From: Owenia fusiformis
Lineage: Eukaryota; Annelida; Polychaeta; Sabellida; Oweniidae
Length of the DNA stretch: 64,000 nt
Assembly: GCA_903813345.2 (NCBI GenBank)
Contig: CAIIXF020000006.1
Span: 16,684,348 to 16,748,347, forward strand
Direction: 5' to 3'
This document shows, one piece after another, positions 11,550 to 22,866 of this stretch. Below the pieces are notes generated by a model. That model worked only from the letters and a program-made list of their open reading frames with translations, was not told the DNA's origin and searched no databases. Position 1 is the first letter of the stretch. Each line of letters opens with the position of its first letter. Position numbers and translations under genes: made by a program.

Positions 11550-12041
11550 TCAATGATTCAGTGCTTCTCTGACAAAGATCTTTGAGATGATCTGGAATTG
11601 GTTCATTTGTTTCAGAAGATATATCATTAGACCCGTCTCATAAATTTTATGATGTTCCGGTGAATGATCGAAAGGGAACGATGGCGATGGATCAGGCACC
11701 TCATCATCTTCCAAAAGCCTACTGTGAGCGATCAGGGTGTTTATGTGTAAAATGACTGAACTAGGCGTTAAGTTGGAAACAAGGACAGGAATGGTACCAC
11801 AAGTGGGATTCAGAAGTGTACGTGCAACTAAAACATCCTGTTCCATTTTTTTAGGGTTCATTTCTATTAGCATGGTATTACGGTCCACACCACCCATCAA
11901 TTCACCTTTTTTACCTCCGACCACCCACTGGTAGGAGGGGTCGGTCTCTACTATATACCCTGCGTTTGTCCCTTCACCCAATATTTGTGTGTAAAATCCG
12001 AGTATTAGCTTCTGGATGTTATCACAACTTAAATATTCCAA
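11550..12041 (-). pseudogene. Second Ty3/gypsy pol fragment (protease-RT spacer region)
   Basis: A 163-codon minus-strand ORF contains VLVARTLLNP, TIPVLVSNLTP and HINTLIAHS. This is the arrangement typical of the spacer between aspartic protease and reverse transcriptase in Ty3/gypsy pol (an 'ARS/ARTL...P..V.V.NL....L..NT..A' pattern). Neither protease active site nor RT is present, so this is an isolated fragment. It lies just upstream of the solute-binding pseudogene. Part of it (a few tens of bases around 11910-11940) recurs near 13290-13315 at the edge of a local duplication. Confidence 0.6.
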
Positions 12042-12064
12042 AAATTGGCCTTGTGGGGGGTCTG

Positions 12065-12510
12065 TTGAAATGCTCGATGAACTTGAATATGTTTTTTCTG
12101 GTCATTACATTTTTTTGTTTAATAGCGATATTCAAATTAATTCATATACAGGTACTTAGGTAATCAATGAGACCAATTAAGATGTAAGATTAATGATGCC
12201 CACAATTAATGAGTTTTTATCGATGAGAAACAAATAGCATAAATCAAGGTTCAAATAAAAAATGACTGATCATGAATTAAGACAATTTCATTAAGTGACA
12301 ATTAAATGATAGCAATAGGCCAAACATTTCAAGTTTTCATTTCTTATAAGACATTGATGAGAGACACTTAGAGGTATGATGATTTTAAGTTAGAAAGTCA
12401 ATAATTACAAGTAACATTGTACTTGTAATGAAACATTTTAAGTATTCGGTTATATACTGACATAAAGATAATATTTTCAACATTTAATTTTCCAAACATG
12501 GCAAAAATTA
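12065..12510 (+). repeat. Local direct duplication, upstream copy
   Basis: This segment, including TTTGTTTAATAGCGATATTC and AATGATGCCCACAATTAATG, recurs almost unchanged at about 13310-13735. It lies directly 5' of the solute-binding pseudogene, whose start codon is at 12628. No coding content was seen. Confidence 0.8.
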
Positions 12511-13309
12511 GGCAATAGGCAAATTAAATGATTGGTAGAATTACCACCTATACGGTGTTTGGTCTGAAATATACTGGACATGCTGTCTGCTTACTTTCAT
12601 TGTTAGATCATTTTCTTTCAAGGCACCATGACAACCTCTATTGCACTATATCTTTTTGGAGTGCTTTACATAACGCAATTGACACAATCTGGAGTCTTTG
12701 ATGCAGAGGGCTTAATAAAGTAAGTTTAAACTAGAGATAGCTTATTTTCATAACAATTGGACTTTAGGACTGTTTTTATATTGTATTTGTGGTAGTAATA
12801 GACCTGGGAGTATGAATAAAGCTATCAGAAAGAATAGATATGTTTTGGAAAGTTGTGACGTAAACAAACTTGCCCCGCCTTTTTGTTGTTTCTGTTGCTA
12901 TAGCAACCACAACTCTGACCAATCAAATAGAAGACGCTTTAAATTCACAGAATAAAGGTAAAAAGGTTTGGGCTACTAACTCTAAAAATTTCATCAAGAT
13001 TGGTGCAATATTAAGAAAGTTACAATATCTTTCACCTTATTTATTGGACACCCTGAAGTTTAGCTTATTGAGGTCATCCATCATGTCAATAGTTTCCGAT
13101 GTTGATTTTACAAAACTTCTCCCATTGAAATAACTTAAGAGACAAAAATTATTTTGAAAATTACTTTGAAGCATTTTGACTCGAATGCTTACAAAGAAAA
13201 TTCACCAATAAAGGTTTAGTGTGCAAAAAAAGTTAGACATTCAATTTTTTGGAAGGAAGTGTATGCAAAATTGAGATGTCCAGTGATCGGTTTTTACCTC
13301 CAACCACCC

Positions 13310-13735
13310 ACTGGGATGAACTTGAATACATTTTTTCTTGTCATTAATGCACTAACATTTTTTTGTTTAATAGCGATATTCAAATTAATTCATATACATG
13401 TACTAAGTAATCAATTAGACCAATTAAGGTGTAAGATTAATGATGCCCACAATTAATGAGTTTTTATCGATGAGAAACAAATAGCATAAATCAAGGTTCA
13501 AATAAAAATTACTGATCATGAATTACAATGTAGGACAATTTCATTAAGTGACAATTAAATGATAGAAATAGGCCAAGCATTTCAAGTAGACATTGATGAG
13601 AGACACTTAGAGGTATGATGATTTTAAGTTAGAAAGTCAATAATTACAAGTAACATTGTACTTGTAATGAAACATTTTAAGTATTCGATTATATACTGAC
13701 ATAAGGATAATATTTTCAATATTTAATCTGAAAGT
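13310..13735 (+). repeat. Local direct duplication, intronic copy
   Basis: Second copy of the 12065-12510 segment, now inside intron 1 of the solute-binding pseudogene. A few indels distinguish the copies (for example AATTACAATGTAGGACAA against AATTAAGACAA). The duplication of 5'-flanking DNA into intron 1 is consistent with unequal crossing over or replication slippage. Confidence 0.8.
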
Positions 13736-14739
13736 TAATGGAAGAAGGTATTTTATGATGGGATATCCAGAGCATTTTAAGACTAACAAGTGGAGGATGT
13801 ATGTAAAAAGGTATATGTCTAAGTCTATTGATTGTTCTGTTTAGGGAGATCCGTTATATAGATGCTTCCAAACCATGCAACCCAGGATGTAAAGCTGATG
13901 AATTCTGTTGTGTTGATACAGAAAAAAGCAAAAAAGAAAGATTCTGTATTCCAGCAAATGGAGGCAGCAACTGTTATGAAGCTATCTTAAGGTTGGTACC
14001 TATTTCATATTTATTCTGTACTTTCATGGTTTGTCAAGTTATCAGTAATGTTGAGTTGGATCTTAGGAGTGTGCAAAAGCTCGATCTAATGTATGGACTG
14101 GTTCATTTTTGTCAAGACTCTTTTTGGATATGTATACTTAATGTGAAAAAAACTGCTGTATTTCAGCAAGACATTTCTGTTTGGCATTGAAGGAGCATGG
14201 GAGCCATATACATACCAGTAAGTACATGGAATTATTGCCATTATACATACACACATACATACATGATTGTCATTTAGTACAGCAAGTAAGTACCATTAAA
14301 CATACAAGTTTAAATATACCACATCTGTAAATAATATCATTTATATTCTGAAGTAAACATTTCTATAACTTCCAATATTTTCCACAGAGACAATAAAACA
14401 GGAGAGGCCATAGGATTCCTGCATGATGTTATCAAAGGAGTGTGTGGCATTTGTGGCAGGAAATGTGGCTCTGTGTTTATTGCAGAGCACATTAACCGCT
14501 GCTATGACCCAGTTAATACGATGGGTGAAGGTATGTTATTTTAATCTGTTGAACTTGTAAAAAGTCTTTTGCTGTCTTGATATGGTTGCTATAACCAATT
14601 ATAAACCATTAATATTTACATGAAAATTAGAAAAAATGTTGATACCTTTTGGTAAATTGAATGGTCATCTTTTGAATGGTAACAAGTTTCAAGAAAACAC
14701 ATCAGGCACTTCTTTTGTTCTTGATACCATACATTCAGA

Positions 14740-14910
14740 ATGAAATGAAACACCTGTCCGGACCTTATTGGAACAAAATGACATACTGTATACACAAAAT
14801 TTTTATGTCTCTAAACATTGTAGTTATACAAAGGATTGTCTGGCTCATTTAAAAAAAGTATCTTGTCAATGGAATAAAAGCTATTCTTTAATTTTTATAT
14901 ATTTTGATTT
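14740..14910 (+). repeat. Intronic repeat shared by introns 4 and 5 of the solute-binding pseudogene
   Basis: A segment with ACAAAATGACATACTGTATACAC and AAAAAGTATCTTGTCAATGG in intron 4 is matched, with divergence, by 16530-16670 in intron 5 (ACAAAAGGACATATACACAAC and AAAAGTATCTTATAAATG). Direct orientation. Probably an old dispersed repeat. Confidence 0.6.
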
Positions 14911-15579
14911 TCATGGCAACACCAAAAATTGGTGACATTATTGTTATGTTCTCAGTTTTTTTGTGATGGCGGGTGATGGTTGGTTGCTAGTGGTTGCTAG
15001 TGGTTGGTGTCTGTAACAAATTCTTACAACTTCCAATAACTTAACAAATACTGTTTAGACTGACTTCAAGTTTTTCAAAATCATCTAAAGGTTCTCAGAA
15101 TCTGATTTAAGATTTGAGAGATTTGACCTTCAATGACTTTCCCAAGGTCAAATTGACTTAGATTTAGAAATCAGAAACGTTTATTTTCAAATTGAATTGT
15201 TGTCAATCATTGACTGTTACGTAAAGGATCATGTTTCTTACAGAATGTTTTCAATAATTGATTAAGAGGAAAAAAACAATGTTGAATTCACTTCACCATA
15301 TCGCTACTGATCCTTTCAAAATTATGAGCCACATCATTAAAGAGATAAATAGATAAAGCATGCAAGCTAAACAAAAAATTGTTTCAATTTTAAAATATTT
15401 TAGGCTCATATCATTTCTTCTTTCCTGGAAAACTAAAGATTTTTACAATAATGTAAACTTTTCTTATATTTTTATGGTTGCCATTTTTATTATTCATTAT
15501 TTTAGAGAATATTCCCCCTATTTTTGCACTTTAAATCCTTATTAACTTCACCAATTTATCTTGAATCTAATGTCTTTGA

Positions 15580-15837
15580 TAGGTTTGCAAATGAAAATAT
15601 ATCCGTAAAATATATAACTTTTTGTGATTTCATGACATTGGGTCTATGGGGAATCTACCCAACCTAAAAGCTACATTTTCAAAGAAATTTATCAATTTTT
15701 GAAACCACTTTTGTAGATGTAATTTTACAATCATGTAGATTTGATTTGACTTTATTTGACTGAATTTTAAGACATAAATCAAGATCATTTCTACTTGCAT
15801 CTCGTCTATTGCTCACTTTTCATTCATTCTGTTTAAG
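15580..15837 (+). repeat. ~250-bp intronic segment shared with SRCR gene B, ending at a splice acceptor
   Basis: This sequence (CTTTTTGTGATTTCATGACA, TGGGTCTATGGGGAA, ATAAATCAAGATCATTTCTA, GCATCTCGTCTATT) aligns along its length with 32425-32681 in intron 1 of SRCR gene B. Both copies end exactly at the AG of the next exon (exon 5 here, exon 2 in gene B). They therefore contribute branch point, pyrimidine tract and acceptor to two unrelated genes. Confidence 0.7.
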
Positions 15838-16682
15838 GTTTAGATAATCTGCACTATGATGCTTGTATTGGCTTCGCAAGTACTGGTCCTAGGAGAAACA
15901 CATATAAATTCTCAGGGGCAGTACTAGAAGCTTCTAGGGCCCTAGTGTATGTGAAGAAAGGCTCTGGGATAAAGACAGTGGAGCAGCTAGCATAAAAAAC
16001 GATAGGTATTCTTATTTAACAAATGAAATATATATAACTTGTTAATCACTCCACCATTGATTTGCTGATTTACAACTCGGCTTATTCAAACTCACTATTG
16101 ACATACAGTATTTAAGTTGTCAGAGGATTACAATTTTGAATTCAGTAGCAATCTTGAAAAAATCCCTCAGGCATCATCGTATAAAGTTTGAACTAACACA
16201 CTTAGGCTACCCTGGCCTCATACTGTTACCTGTAATAATACAATACAAACTGCTCGATGAATCAATATTTGAATGTATTATATCATTGAAATGTTTCTCG
16301 CTTTCTCATTGGATAAGAACCGATCACATGATTCAAAATATTAGGGCGTATTTCATCGTTTCCTGCAGTCTCGAGCCGCAGCCTAGTTTTCAACTGTATA
16401 TACCACGACGCTGCATAGGTCATCTATAAACCTTGCGGTTTTAGTAAAGGATTGGTATCCAAATGGCAAACCAAATGAACACATTTTTCTCTTAAACCAG
16501 TCATCAAAAAATGAATGAATTAAAATATCTATCTGAACCTCATTGGCACAAAAGGACATATACACAACGTGTTTAGGTCTCTCAATATTGTAATTGTACA
16601 AAGGAAAGTTTGGTTGATTTAAAAAAAAGTATCTTATAAATGAAATAAACTTTTACTTCAATTTTTAAACCACAGTTGGATG

Positions 16683-16836
16683 ACTCTAACTGCACAACTG
16701 TGAAATTAGAGAATTTGAAAGAAAACAGCTTTACTTAGAATGACTCTAACTGAAGTTGATGATGATAACTTCAGCTAGAGTCATTCTGAGATAAGCTGTT
16801 TTCTTTAAAATTCTCCCATATCACGCTCGTTAGAGT
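16683..16836 (+). repeat. Long hairpin in intron 5 of the solute-binding pseudogene
   Basis: The inner arms, 16709-16757 and 16767-16815, are near-perfect reverse complements around a 9-nt GATGATGAT loop (for example AATGACTCTAACTGAAGTT with AACTTCAGCTAGAGTCATT). The stem resumes outside with ACTCTAAC against GTTAGAGT. Length and pairing resemble a miRNA precursor or a tiny MITE. Nothing in the sequence alone decides between them. Confidence 0.7.
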
Positions 16837-17941
16837 ATTTATTTGTGTTTTTTTACAATCATAGTTTTATTAGTTTGCATGGCAAAACTTTTGGAATCCA
16901 GATTCAGCTTAGTTTAGCTGAAAGGGGTTTGTCGAAAACGAAAGAGTTTTGGCAACCATCTTGAATGAAGCTAACTGCAGTTAATTATATGTAGAATCTT
17001 CTATGATATGGCTTTATACTCTTGATATCCTTATGACTTGATGGATGGACTGATGAATTGAATGATCACTTCATAATATCCATAATAACCTTCAATAATT
17101 AGAACTCAGAACTGTGTATCCATACTTATAAACCCTCAATAAAATTCTAATATTTTGCATTTATTCATATTTAACATACAGGCTTCCGAAAATATTGGTA
17201 CATGGACAAATTTTGTTACTCAGCAAGTGGAATCGGTGGAAATAGTTTTACTGCTTAAGAAATTCCTATAACCAGAGGATGGATTGATGTAATGGATCAG
17301 CTGAGTGCTGGGACTGTAAGCTTATAGTTTAAATACCAGTTATAAAAACAACAACAATACTTGGTTTTGTAGAGGGTTGTTTTCTAATGCCCTCTTCCTC
17401 CCTCTTTAGATCGATGCTGCGATGTTACCAGAAGGGGGAGAAGGAACAGAAGATTTTAAGGCTATTGGGGACTCTATTGACTGCTCATTTGGCTTCAATC
17501 TGGGCCTGATGCAAAGAAAGGATGTGAATACAGAATGGTTTGAAACCTGTCTCCATCAGTTACAAAGAAGGGAACAAAATGGCAAGAATGTATGGAAAAG
17601 CCTGTGTGAAAAATGGGGTAAAACATTAACGCCTAAAAATCAGTGTCATTCCATTAGAATATCTTTATTTAATTTAAGCTATGAACGATTGTACTGAATA
17701 ATATGCGAATATTGTCCCAAGTAAAAATCTAGAATGATTCATCACAAAGTAGATATTGTATGATAGTGATATCTAGCCAAAGCCAATAACATGATTTAGC
17801 TGTAGCAGGGGGGGGGGACAGGATTTATTTTATACCCTGTATAAATATTTGCAGATCATAAAGTGTCAATCTGGCTATTGCTGATTGTATATTGTGCAAA
17901 CTTGTATTTCAGGAGTAACAACATGTGTGGATCTAAACTGA

Positions 17942-18584
17942 TCTATAACGATAATACCAGCTCGCTATGTGTGATGGCTTTATTTATACTTCATAGAAGA
18001 TGATGCAGATTTTACTCATATTAAATCAGGACTCTGATAAATCATCAAAAATAATTATATGGTAAATACATCAACATGAATATTTAACTCCTGTTGAAAT
18101 TAAAGTAATAGAAATGAAGCATGGAAATACATGTTTAATGAAAATGCAATATGTGGTTACTGTTTCTGTGGAGGTGAATGTTAAGGTTAGTCAAGTAAGC
18201 AAATTAATACTAGTATGATATTTTAATCAATTTTTAGCAAGTTAAGAATACTGTAAAGCAGTACCGAAGAGCCCATGGAAATTATGAGGTACTATTCTAG
18301 TGTCCTTTCAGTGTCTCAATATTTATTTTTTGGGTGTGTTCTATTTGTGTAAAATCAAGTACAAAGAAATCGTGTATTGTTAAATCTTGAATGGCAAGTA
18401 AAGATGACGTACTAATATACGGTCTTGATCTATTTACATATTTCATTATCACACTATACTTAATTAGGTTGACAAATAACACACCGATTAATTCATAAGG
18501 TTGACAAATAACTTATCTATTTATTTAAAAAATCAATTAGATTGTAATTAACAGTAGTTTACACTTACAGAAATTCATTTTTAT
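17942..18584. other. Intergenic, no gene seen
   Basis: A+T-rich sequence between the 3' end of the solute-binding pseudogene and a transposon insertion. No splice-linked ORF, RNA gene or repeat structure was recognised. Only ORFs of about 60 codons without motif content occur. Confidence 0.6.
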
Positions 18585-19407
18585 GGTAATCATTAGCCTT
18601 GCCCAAGTCGGTCTCTTTTACTATCTTGATTTCTATTATGACCGCCTTGTACCAAAGAGAAAGCCACGTGCTTTACCGACTCAATGTTTATGTCGGTAAA
18701 ATTTGACCAATCAACGACGGCCCTGCAGCGTTAGCTCATTATTATGCACGGTCAAAAACAAGTACACTTTTTACTTTTCGCCGGGACTTTTCACGAACAA
18801 ATCTTGCATGAATTCATCATGAAAATACAAATATTTTATCAGATAAATATCAATCAGAGTTTAGTGGATGCCGGAGCATCGATCGGTAACCGGAGGTGAG
18901 AAGATTTCAACAATAAACGTTGAAACGATCGCTGAGTTCAAATGAACATGTAGGCTGAGATTCAATCACTGATCGACTACATGACTCGCTACATTGGACT
19001 CGGTCTTGCATTTTCATCGCGAAATCAGTTTTAAATCTATTGCATGATTTAATTTATATTAATGACTTTTACATTCCGTACATTTAATCACATAATAATT
19101 GTAACTCTAAAGAAACATCGATCAGATCATTTAATTTCAAATCGGGAAGATTGCTTTGCTTATGCAGGTCAACCTGATAACGTTTTGATTGATCAATCAG
19201 CCTGAAGTCACACGTCGTGTCCACGCGTATATCTGTTAATTAATAAGGTTTTGCGATACCCCTGATAGCGTAGGTATTATGGAAATCTCGAAACCGTTGA
19301 ATAACTCTGCATAATATCAGCGCAGGTGTATTGGATTGTACAAGGCGGTAATAATTCAAGATCAGATAAGTAAAAAAATACCGACTTGGGCAAGGCTAGG
19401 TAATCAT
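18585..19407 (+). mobile_element. TIR transposon with 9-bp target-site duplication (MULE/Merlin-like MITE), copy 1
   Basis: Element 18594-19398 (805 bp) has terminal inverted repeats beginning TAGCCTTGCCCAAGTCGGT at both ends. Weaker inverted similarity extends about 60 bp inward (TTTTACTTATCT, ACCGCCTTGTAC). It is flanked by the exact 9-bp duplication GGTAATCAT (18585-18593 and 19399-19407). No transposase ORF is present, so it is non-autonomous. A 9-bp duplication fits Mutator-like or Merlin superfamilies. The terminus sequence alone does not settle which. Confidence 0.85.
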
Positions 19408-20145
19408 GATATTAGGTCATTAGCAGGACATATTCATGTATACAGTAAACCTGTGCAGTCTAACATTTTGCTTTAGTAGGAAGATTGGAATGCAGAATCA
19501 GATCTATAGGGAGGACTATATATATTGGGAGACTCGACTTTGGAAGAACACGCATTTTGTTTTATCTGCATCAATAGTGTTGATATCAATAGTTTTAGGA
19601 CATATTTATCTGTTTATGCTATGATTGAAAATGATTCAATATAAATAATGCAGGGGATTTAAGCCCTGGACTCAGTGCATTGTTTGCTGAATCATACCAA
19701 GAAGGTGTTGTTTCCAAATCTTTGAAAAAAAAAGTTTAGGAAACAATACCTGAGTGGAATGAAGCATCTACAATACATGGAGTATTGGGCTTAATTCTTT
19801 TCACACATTGCAAAATATTTTCTCCAAAATCATCTAAAAGGAACAGAGTCACTAAAAGAACATATTTCCAATGACATTTTTGGCAAGGGTCAAGTTGGCA
19901 AGTCATCAAATCCAATGTGAGAAGTCCATTCATCACTATTACAACTGTTTAACTTGTGACCTTGCATGTCCCATTGATATTTCACACACTGTTCATTGTG
20001 TGAACACTGTTCTGATTGGCTGGAATTGAACATGCCTTGCCTAGCTATGTGTGAATTCACAATAACCAACTAACTAAATTGATATGTACTTTCAAAACAA
20101 TAATGCTGGAGACTGGTCACGGGCATGGCATACACATACCTGCCA
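19408..20145. other. Intergenic, no gene seen
   Basis: No exon-like ORF, RNA gene or clear repeat. Small ORFs on either strand lack motifs and splice context. Confidence 0.6.
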
Positions 20146-20148
20146 ACC

Positions 20149-21443
20149 TACCGTATTTTTACGGGAATCTACCGTAAAATTTTTGTTTTCCGTAAAAAAA
20201 TGACAAACTACCGTAAAACGACCGTAAAAAATCTACAGTAATTTTACCGATATCTACCGTAAAATATTTTATTATAATTCGATTTTTTCTATAAGAACGG
20301 CCGTAAAATATACCGTAAGTATTCGGAGATTTATCGTATTTCTGCTGAAATTAACAGTATTCTTGTTCAAACTACCGTTAAATCTACCGTCATCATTTCA
20401 TTGTATTTGGAAATTCTGAAAAATTGAAGTCTTCCCGTATTGCCTTTGTAGTATTCCATTACCAACCCGAAAATAAATAGGTGTCGGCAGGTCTGCGACA
20501 GTGGTTATTGCGTATGAGTAACTAACACCCCAGTCACATTTCCTACGGCGACCTTGCGGCCTATCATTTCTGCGGCCAGTAACATTTCTACGCTCGCCGT
20601 GGAATTTCTGCGCTCTCATACTTTTGCAGTCACATTTCCCACGGCAGCCGCACGGTGATTTTAAATTTCTGTTGATAAATAATACTTTTTTCATTTTATT
20701 TACATCGGGACAATTTATAAATGTTATTCATAGTGCTAGGATGTAATATCAAATGAAAAGTGATCGTGAAACATTGACAAATAATGATTCAATCTTGTTG
20801 AGCCAGTTGATTTCTACGGGGACCTCAGAAATGAACAAAAATTATAACTCCGAGTTATAATTTCTACGCCTTTCCTGCGGCCTGTGAAAATCTGCATACG
20901 CCGTACGGAGGCCGCTAGGCGAGCGTAGTTTTTCTACGCTCGCTGCAGAAATTCACCGATTTAATTGATCTGCGGTCGACTTGCGGCCGCCGTGCGACAA
21001 ATGTGACTGGGGTGTAAGTAAGCTGGCGTGTAATCTGTCGACACACTCGGGAGTATCGTGGTGCACAGTGTTCAACTACCACAGGTTCTACTGTTGTTAT
21101 AAAAACACTGAAGTGTTCAAATTGTTAGTCTGTTTATGAAAGAGTTCCATTTATGCTATTATTTATTCATTGAGGTGTGTCAAAATATACGCAAAATCAA
21201 TTTTTTTAATCTACCGCATTTTTTCAAAATCTTCCGCAAAAACTACCGCATTTTTTCAAAAACTTCCGAAAAAGAACAGAAAATAATTTTCAAAAATCTA
21301 CCGCAAAAACCAGCAAAATCTACCGTAAAACGCATTTTTGTCGAAAAATACCACAAAAACCACGGCATTTTGAAAAAATCTACCGCAAAAATACCGCAAT
21401 TCAAAAAAGAAACTACTGCAAATGTTTGGTCTTATGTTGGCAG
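20149..21443 (+). mobile_element. TIR-bounded repeat (ACCTGCCAAC ends) filled with ACCGTAAAA-type simple sequence
   Basis: Ends are ACCTGCCAAC (from ~20152) and GTTGGCAGGT (to ~21443). The interior on both sides of a nested insertion is made of degenerate TACCGTAAAAT/TACCGCAAAA repeats. No coding sequence was found. A target-site duplication could not be fixed with confidence (CACAT occurs close to both ends). It is interrupted by the element at 20526-21014. Confidence 0.5.
20523..21017 (+). mobile_element. PIF/Harbinger-like MITE nested in the ACCTGCCAAC repeat
   Basis: Element 20526-21014 (489 bp) starts CACCCCAGTCACATTT and ends AAATGTGACTGGGGTG, an exact 16-bp inverted repeat. It is flanked by the trinucleotide TAA on both sides (20523-20525 and 21015-21017). 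A TWA 3-bp duplication is characteristic of PIF/Harbinger. The interior is G+C-richer than its host repeat (TTCTACGCTCGC, GCGGCC) and has no transposase. Confidence 0.75.
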
Positions 21444-21852
21444 GTCTGCACATGTAACTGGGTTTAAATGATTTAATGACACATTAGATTATAAGGGTCG
21501 TGCCATTTCAACACCCTAAGCTAAATTAATGGGATGTTCGGAAAAGATCGACCCCTCCAAGCACCAACTACAGAGCTCTGCTTGCTGAATTCCCATTTTT
21601 TGTAAAAAAAAACAATCTTTAATAACTCAAATATCATCAGTGGATGGATTTGGAAATTATCAAGATGACATCTGAAATGGCGGCCAACTTTTGTAAAAAC
21701 ATCTAGTAGCAGTAGAAGGACTTGATTCAAGGGACAATGGAACTCCGTTCAAGAAGATGTTTTCAAATTGGTCGGTTTATCAAAACTTGGGATTTGTTTC
21801 TCCGTGGGGTTGCTGTTTTTCTAGTTGAGTCTATACATTGACTAATGTATGC

Positions 21853-22230
21853 GGTACTAACTTCGACCGTTAATTTGAATTTTTGACCCACCAGATGTTT
21901 GAAAATCTCATACTGCACCATTTTTCTTCAAACTTCTTCTATTCAAAACAAAGCAAAAATGCCTTTCTGTTGGTACATTATTCTGTTATACAAAGTCCCT
22001 ACTTCTAGCGGCATTTTGGTCTTCAGCTGTGTGAACAGCTGGGGACCAAAACGCTGCTAAAACGAGGGTGTCTTTACAATAAAGCAATACACCAACAGAA
22101 AGGGAATTTTGTTTTGCTTTGAATTGAACAAGTTTGAATTAAGAAAAACGGTGCAGTTTGACACTCGCAATCCTTGATTGTCAAACATCTGGTAGGTCAA
22201 AAACTGAAATTAACGGTCGAAGTTAGTACC
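21853..22230 (+). mobile_element. Fold-back element (~190-bp inverted arms)
   Basis: The left end, GGTACTAACTTCGACCGTTA, is exactly complementary to the right end. Pairing continues through ACCAGATGTTTGA, AATTCAAACTTGTTC-like and CTTTCTGTTGGT blocks to a central CAGCTGTGTGAACAGCTG near 22026-22043. Nearly the whole 378 bp is one imperfect palindrome. It is non-coding, with no convincing target-site duplication, and may form a hairpin RNA if transcribed. Confidence 0.75.
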
Positions 22231-22866
22231 ACGTGCTAAAAGTTAGCTTTATTGTTTTAATAACAAACATGGCAATAATTTAAACAATAAACACTACTTT
22301 AATTAAAATCATAAAGGGGTTATATGGTAAAATATTGTTATTGATTTTACACTTGAATAGTTCTATTTTCTAAGTAATGCATAATTTAAAATCAGTCATA
22401 TGTAAAAAAAAGTTAATTGTATATCCAATCGATTGATTAAAACAATAATTCTTTTATTCTTATGCTTTCTATTGTAGTTCAAAGTGAATATTGTGTCAAT
22501 ATTTCAGTTCATTCATTTTAATTATCACTAATTTGCTCAGTTATGAATTTAAGGCCAATGCATGTTATCAATTGTTTAGTAATAGCAATACATATTCCTG
22601 TAATCCGACTTCAATAATTGTTGAATATCATTGCTTTTCTGACATAGAAAATTCCTAGTTTTCCTGTAGTCATACTGTCATAGTAAATAAAAAGTTGGAT
22701 CCAGTCTCCAAATCAACATTCCCTGAAGATAAATGCTAAAACAACTACTTTATTTAATCTAGCCTTTCCCCGAGTGTGTTGGTGGAATGTACAAATACTC
22801 AATTATTTTTGATGATATATGTTAGCATTACTCACATGATTGAACTGAACAAGGTTGATATTCAGC
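22231..22866 (+). promoter_or_regulatory. 5' flank of SRCR gene A
   Basis: A+T-rich intergenic DNA directly upstream of the gene A start codon. The block CTAGCCTTTCCCCGAGTGTG (22760-22779) matches CTGGCCTATTCCCGAGTGTA upstream of gene B (31370-31389). This is the only strong similarity between the two upstream regions and is therefore a candidate shared promoter element. No TATA box is evident here, unlike gene B. Confidence 0.4.

Larger units (their letters stand above)
12628..17941 (+). pseudogene. Secreted bacterial-type solute-binding (SBP_bac_3-like) protein gene with two in-frame stops
   Basis: Eight phase-consistent exons: 12628-12719, 13845-13991, 14167-14217, 14388-14530, 15838-16005, 17182-17315, 17410-17617, 17913-17941 (324 codons). 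Exon 1 encodes a signal peptide (MTTSIALYLFGVLYI), exon 2 a cysteine-rich segment (CNPGC, FCC). The remainder follows the type-2 periplasmic-binding fold: FGIEGAWEPYTYQ..TGEAIGF, then DACIGFASTGPRR, ALVYVKKGSGIKTVEQL, and C-terminally AAMLPEG, AIGDSI and LGLMQRKD. No membrane segments follow, so it is a solitary binding protein, not an ionotropic receptor. TAA codons at 15993-15995 (where the family has Gly in LxGKxIG) and 17256-17258 break an otherwise intact frame, so I call it a young pseudogene. Sequencing error or a null allele is possible. Ligand unknown. Confidence 0.75.

Noticed and set aside
15993-17258. Reassigned TAA codon in the solute-binding gene
   Set aside because: Neighbouring genes end with TAA in the expected places (26317-26319, 37128-37130), so a standard code holds. 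Pseudogenisation or error is simpler.
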